From the NCBI GenBank assembly GCA_003049485.1, contig PYST01000018.1:1-64000 (forward strand): DNA of 64,000 nt, in the 5' to 3' direction. A program made the translations under genes and the position numbers. This stretch comes from Ophioceras dolichostomum. Its lineage: Eukaryota; Ascomycota; Sordariomycetes; Magnaporthales; Ophioceraceae. The notes below the pieces were generated by a model. That model was not told the DNA's origin, made no database searches, and worked only from the letters and a program-made list of their open reading frames with translations. This document shows, in pieces, positions 59,512 through 64,000 of the stretch (its first letter is position 1; every line of letters begins with the position of its first letter).

Positions 59512-61755
59512 AGAACTGGTTGTCTCTTTTTGCTTTGGAGTTCTCCCCCTTTGCTCGCTTACTTGGTTGCCGCATGACACGACCCGACCCGACCCGAACC
59601 CGATTTCCGACAAGCGAACTTACTTGACTTGCGGGAGGCGAGGCTTGAAAGCTACGTCGTCGTCGTGTTTTGGAGGAATATGTTAGTTGCGGACTGCGGC
59701 ATGAAGAGGAGGATAGGCGAGTACACAGTAGTGGCCTAGGGTAGCCTGGGGAAGGCGAGAGGAAGGGCTAGCAGTAGTACTGGTTGTGGAAGCGAAAATG
59801 GATGTGGAAGAAGAGTGTGCGGATGTGGTTCCGGGGACTCGCGAGTCTGTAACATGCCTCGCCTGCAATCAGTCCTATTTCTTTACTGACAGGTTGTGTT
59901 CTCCGCCACCATCATTCTTGAAACCCCTTTGGCACTTGGAGCGAGGAAAACGAGGGGTTTCTGCAAGAGGGTTGTGGGATGGGCTGGAACTGGACTGGAC
60001 TGGACTGGCTGCATTATGTCCCGGAGTCAAACTTCTTTTTTGGTCCCCCACCCGTTTTTTTACGTTTCCTGTTCTCTCTCCCCGGGCATCTCCTTTCTCT
60101 GGTAGGGTGTCAATCCGCCACCAGCATATCACTTACGTGGCCGCATGATGCATTCCCTAAAACCAGCCCTTTTTCTTTGTTCTTGCCCAGAAAGAAGAGG
60201 AAATCCCTCAAGGGACTGAGGGAGAGTGAGAGTGAGATTGGGAGTGGAGGAGGACAGAAGACAAGGCATTTTCCCCAGTCAAGTTTTTTTATTTTATTTC
60301 CCATATTCTTTTTCTTCTCATTCTTCCAATATGTCTGTCTGTCTGTCGTCTTGTCTGTCCAGATAGGCCACCAGGATCTTTTCTTTTCCAGAAGGGCTTA
60401 TTTCTTTGTGTCGTTTCTCTTTAACTTGATACTCTTTTATTCTTCCGCGGGTTCTCATCGTCCCACCTGTTTGTCCCGCGTGATCGAAAGGGGAGGCTAT
60501 TTGACAAACTCACCATTGGTCTTGTTATATCAGGTTTATTTCCCCAGGCTCTCTGCTCTTACATTTCCCGTCCCACTCCTCCCCTTGCCGTATGCTATCG
60601 TCTCCGCAGAGTAGTCGTTTCCTTTTTGTTGGTTTCAAAAGAGAAGAGCGTCTTGGTGTTCGAAACTTTTTTGTCCCTGGTTAACCCCTCGTCTTCCAGC
60701 TAGCCTAAAGGTGATATGCCATGTTACGCGGAGTCTTGTGTGATCCCATGGCCATGGATGGCCGATCGACTCGTCAACCAACCAACCAACGAGACCTGGC
60801 CTGCATTACCAGGAAGAGTAAGATGATAAGATGCGTACAAATATGGGCAAGGGCGAAGGACAACAGAGGCAGGTACGCGAGCTTGACAGCTGCGAGGTGC
60901 AGCAACATGCGGGGTTGGACTGTCCCAATTGTTTGGGCAGTCACGAGTTGAGTTGTGCACCAAAAAATTTGCCCAGACCAGCTGAAGATTTGAACTGCCT
61001 GCAGAGGCCCGCGCCGCGCTGACGTGCGTGACGGGTAGGTTCATGTTGCTGGCTGGGCTGGCTGGGGCTCATGTGTGGGGGGGCTGGGCAGCGCGGCCCC
61101 ACGGCGGCATTGCCTGTGGGCTTCAGGTTGCTGCAGGTCGCCGTTGCGCCGTCCCGCAACGTCTGCCGAGCCGAGCCCCGAACAAGAATCCTGGAAATTC
61201 GCAGTCACGGATCCCGGGGAAGGTTTGCCTTTCCACAAAAATCAACGAAAGAGCGGCTCCAGATTGAGCAACAGAATCGTTGTTTCGTTCCCTCTTTTTT
61301 TGATCTCCCCTTCCTCTTCGATTCTTCTCTCGTCTCTAATTTCTGAATCCTCAGGAAGTCGTCTCATTGTCAAGCAGCATTGCTCCATTGTGCCAGGTTA
61401 GCCGGTGAGTGAGTGTCAGGAACCCAAGAGGCTACAAGTCCCAAGCTCTTTGTTACTAACCAGAATGAGATGAGACCCCCTTCATCAGCCGTAGGGAATA
61501 ATAAAGCCATTGAGATTTGCCGTTCGCGCCTTGAGCTGGTAGAGCACCTTATAAAAGCTTCCAGATCTGCTTCGATATCAAGAGAATCCCTCCCTCCAAC
61601 CCATCCCGAAACAACCTAACATACGCATTCCCAAGCTATCTAAGTAAGGTACAGCATATCAACCCAACCGTGGCATCATTTCCTCGCTTACCCATCTCGG
61701 TCACGCTTGCAAGAGCTACCGTCCTTTCTAAGGACGGTAGCGCCGGACGCCCAAC
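59512..61755. other. Intergenic region between RAS-1 and the broken cysteine-rich gene
   Basis: 2.24 kb. It contains a CCCGA pentamer run at about 59580-59601, T-rich stretches, a CCAA run at about 60777-60791, and near its right end a perfect hairpin listed separately. No ORF of coding character. Confidence 0.45.
61715..61741 (+). promoter_or_regulatory. Perfect 12-bp inverted repeat in the 5' leader
   Basis: Arms gctaccgtcctt and aaggacggtagc are exact reverse complements separated by the three bases tct. The hairpin ends 14 bp before ATG 61756, so it would sit in the 5' UTR, where a stable stem could affect start-codon scanning. It could also be a palindromic binding site. Role unknown. 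Confidence 0.65.
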
Positions 61756-63685
61756 ATGGCTGACAGCGCAAACAGCTCAGGTTCCCGAAGCCGCTTCGAG
61801 TACTTTCCGGAGGATGCCAACTTCCGGAAGGTGCACGATGGCAACACAGACTATGGAGCATCGCATCGAGCAGCCGCGCTGCCGAAGATAGTGGTGAAAC
61901 ACCTAATTGGCGACGGTTCTCCTGCGCGCGACATCCTGCTGAACATCAAGGAGATCGACCCCGAGAGGAGAAACTGCGTGTTGAAAGCCAAGGACGGCGT
62001 TAGTGACGGCTGCGACGAAGCCACCGAGTCGGGCCTTTGCCAGATGAAAGCCCGTCTCTACTGCGCCGAGGAGAGCCACTCTCAAAAGTACTACATGTGC
62101 AAGCGCCACTACGATTCGTCAGTCTTCAATATCACGAGCTCGGTGAGCGAGGGTCATCTCACCGCCAAGGAGATGTTTTTGAATCCGCGCTGCTACGCTT
62201 GTCTGGAGTGTGCTGACACCATCCGCAGAGGACTGTACCACCACGCCATGGGCGTCGGTACTGGACGGGCTATCGTGGTGCGCGACTATCGAGTGGGATC
62301 TCCGCTTCAGAAGGATCCGTACGCCGATTTCCAACCACAAGTACCAATAGATGTCTCGCAAGCACATAACTGGTACTCTGTCAGCTCCCACATCACTGCT
62401 CCCTGGACGGAAAACCCCGGCTGTGGTGTGTTTCCTGTCGCCTAGGGCACCGGCTGTGGATGTCTTACGAGACTGGCGCGCCAGCCCCTATGCACGGCGC
62501 ACCGGTACCAGCTGACGGAGGAGTGGTCGAACCAGGTCGACCTGGTCAGGGATCACATCCAAAAGGCAGCGAACAAGGCTCCATCCGATAGGACCCTGTC
62601 ATGCAATTGCCGCAAGCACGATTCGGACCACTTCAGTGGCGTCTGGTTGTGCCTCGCGTGCATGCAGCTAGTCATCGCCTCGCCTAGCTACAATTCCGGG
62701 CAAGTCGGGAAACAGACACCAGGCGAGGCGCCAGCCACCCCGCACATGCCGCGTCCCCCGCCGTGGTCATCGGCCATGCCGACGGCGCAGGCTTCGGGCG
62801 ACAGCAACGACGACGACGACGAGGAAGACGATGAGGATGAAGCGATGACCGAGGCGACATCCGAGTCTAGGTCTGTCACACCTACACCGTCAAATCCGAA
62901 TCCTCACCTGAAACACCGCCGCTCCAACACTCAGCCCGCGGACGCGCCCTCCAGCAGCAGCACGGCCGCCCCCTCCAACTCCGCCGACGACGGCGAGGAG
63001 GAAATGACAGACTCAGATCCCTCGTCAGAACACACAACTCCAACCCACCCATGGACGATTAGCTCGATCTCTGAGGACGGATATACAAGGAGCCATGCGC
63101 GCGCGTAGTCGACATGCGGCAGGGCGAGGATGCCACGATGACGGACCCGGACGCCGAAGAAACGCTTGCCGCCGCCGCCGCCGCCGTCCGGACCAGCTGC
63201 TACGTCGTCATCGTCCCAGATGGCGGCGCCATCGCCCCCGTCAGCATCGGCGGCGACGGGCGACGGTGGCGGAAGACACGGCGCAAGAGACGGCTGACGA
63301 TGATCTTGATTCGCTGTTCGGGGGCGAACTTCCCCCGGGCATCCTCTCCCCCTTCTCTGACGACCATGGTGCGGTTTCCGAGCCGAGCTCCCCAGGAGGG
63401 GGCAAGGGACAACAACAAGACAATGATGACCTTGTGACTCGCTTTTTTTTCTTTTTTAGGGAGCCGCCAGAGGGAGATGTTGACGAGTGGGAGACCGACG
63501 AGGAGGACAATGATGACGAGGGCGATGATGTAGAAGTTGCTAGTGGTAGTGGGACGGAGAATGAGGTGCCCGAGACGCCTTCGGGCTGTTACCAAGATAT
63601 CGAAGCGCTTGAGTCCCAAATTCACGATACTGAATATGACACCGATGAGGAGGACACATCGAGTGTGGAGAGTGTGGAGTCTTAG
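61756..63685 (+). pseudogene. Cysteine-rich protein gene with acidic tail, in-frame stop and two frameshifts
   Basis: No family recognised. The first frame starts MADSANSSGSRSRFEYFPED and has spaced Cys/His pairs (GCDEATESGLCQ, YCAEESHSQKYYMCKRHY, CYACLECADTI) suggesting zinc binding. It stops at TAG 62443 after NPGCGVFPVA, but the same frame continues to 63108 with more cysteines (GTGCGCLTRLARQPLCTAHR, LSCNCRKHDSDHF, VWLCLACM) and an acidic Ser-rich part. Coding character then moves to the next frame near 63090 and again near 63257, ending in DDDLDSLFGG and EWETDEEDNDDEGDD up to 63685. Each shift looks like loss of one base beside a G run. A short intron of 18 nt at the stop is not credible. 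Either a pseudogene, sequence error, or an unrecognised multi-exon gene; a short protein 61756-62445 could still be made. Confidence 0.5.
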
Positions 63686-63853
63686 TCCCGACTCTCGTCT
63701 GACTCCTTTCTCATCCCTGGCCTAGGGACGGACAATATTAAACCAGGCATCTTGCACAGCTCGTAATGTTTAATAAACTTTCCTTTTCTCTCTCTTTCTC
63801 TCTCTTTCTGCCCAAGTTGCCACTGAAACTCCCTCGGGACATATAGCCTTAAC

Positions 63854-64000
63854 ATGCCAAACACAGATGGTAGCCTCTCGAACACCGCCCTGCTCTGTTC
63901 ACCTCGGTGGTCCATGAGAGAAGACTTTGACGCTATCTCCAACCTCCTCACTCATGAAGAGAGACCGGCCGCAGACAGAATGCCAGACGATGCCACCATC
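63854..64000 (+). CDS. Possible N-terminus of a gene continuing past the right edge
   Basis: An ATG at 63854 (context aacATGc) opens a frame that stays open to the window end: MPNTDGSLSNTALLCSPRWS, then MREDFDAISNLLTHEERPAA. TATA-like sequence (catatagcc) is about 15 bp upstream and a CT-rich tract about 60 bp upstream, as in fungal leaders. Only 49 codons are visible, and no family is recognised. Confidence 0.35.
   Translation, partial: MPNTDGSLSNTALLCSPRWSMREDFDAISNLLTHEERPAADRMPDDATI

Noticed and set aside
62426..62445. 18- to 20-nt intron (GTGTGT...TAG) that would remove the in-frame stop
   Set aside because: Far below the minimum size of fungal introns, with no room for a branch point.

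Overview
This window reads as nuclear DNA of a filamentous ascomycete, most likely a Sordariomycete. The evidence is: small GT-AG introns (mostly 70-250 bp) with CTAAC/CTGAC-type branch motifs; GC-rich coding third positions; a Ras protein that matches the 213-residue Neurospora-type RAS-1; fungal-specific families (NTE1, Ecm11, SYLF/Ysc84, peroxisomal Fox2, fungal phosphotransferases); and gene-poor spacers rich in simple repeats. No operon, prophage, CRISPR array or clear transposon is visible. Most genes are conserved housekeeping genes. Exon joins given here were worked out by hand from reading frame, splice signals and conserved protein motifs.

Layout, left to right: HGH1 (minus, cut by the left edge); eIF2-alpha (minus, with an 8-nt micro-exon) divergent from NTE1 lysophospholipase (plus); a fungal aminoglycoside-phosphotransferase-like gene with two apparent -1 frameshifts; an 838-bp perfect octanucleotide minisatellite; a small membrane protein with an RD-rich tail; a large SYLF-domain protein (minus); a gene-poor block (19.1-26.5 kb) in which I assemble a three-exon gene for an 82-residue membrane protein; an F-box protein (minus); an RBR-type RING protein with an embedded hydrophobic segment (plus); Fox2 (minus) divergent from D-glycerate 3-kinase (plus), with five CCGAGG hexamers between them; Ecm11 (minus); tRNA-Trp; NBP35 (plus); GMF/Aim7 (minus) divergent from a MoCF/CinA-type protein with two micro-exons (plus); a second gene-poor block (52.4-58.3 kb) with an assembly gap in poly-C; RAS-1 (plus); and a broken cysteine-rich ORF followed by a partial ORF at the right edge.

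Several genes share themes. HGH1 and eIF2-alpha both serve translation. Fox2 performs peroxisomal beta-oxidation, and its upstream region carries fatty-acid-response-type hexamers. NBP35 builds cytosolic Fe-S clusters. Aim7 and the SYLF protein both point to cortical actin, and RAS-1 to signalling. The least explained items are the small spliced membrane protein near 24.2-24.8 kb, the degenerate gene at 61.7-63.7 kb with its hairpin leader, the clustered micro-exons, and the octanucleotide array.
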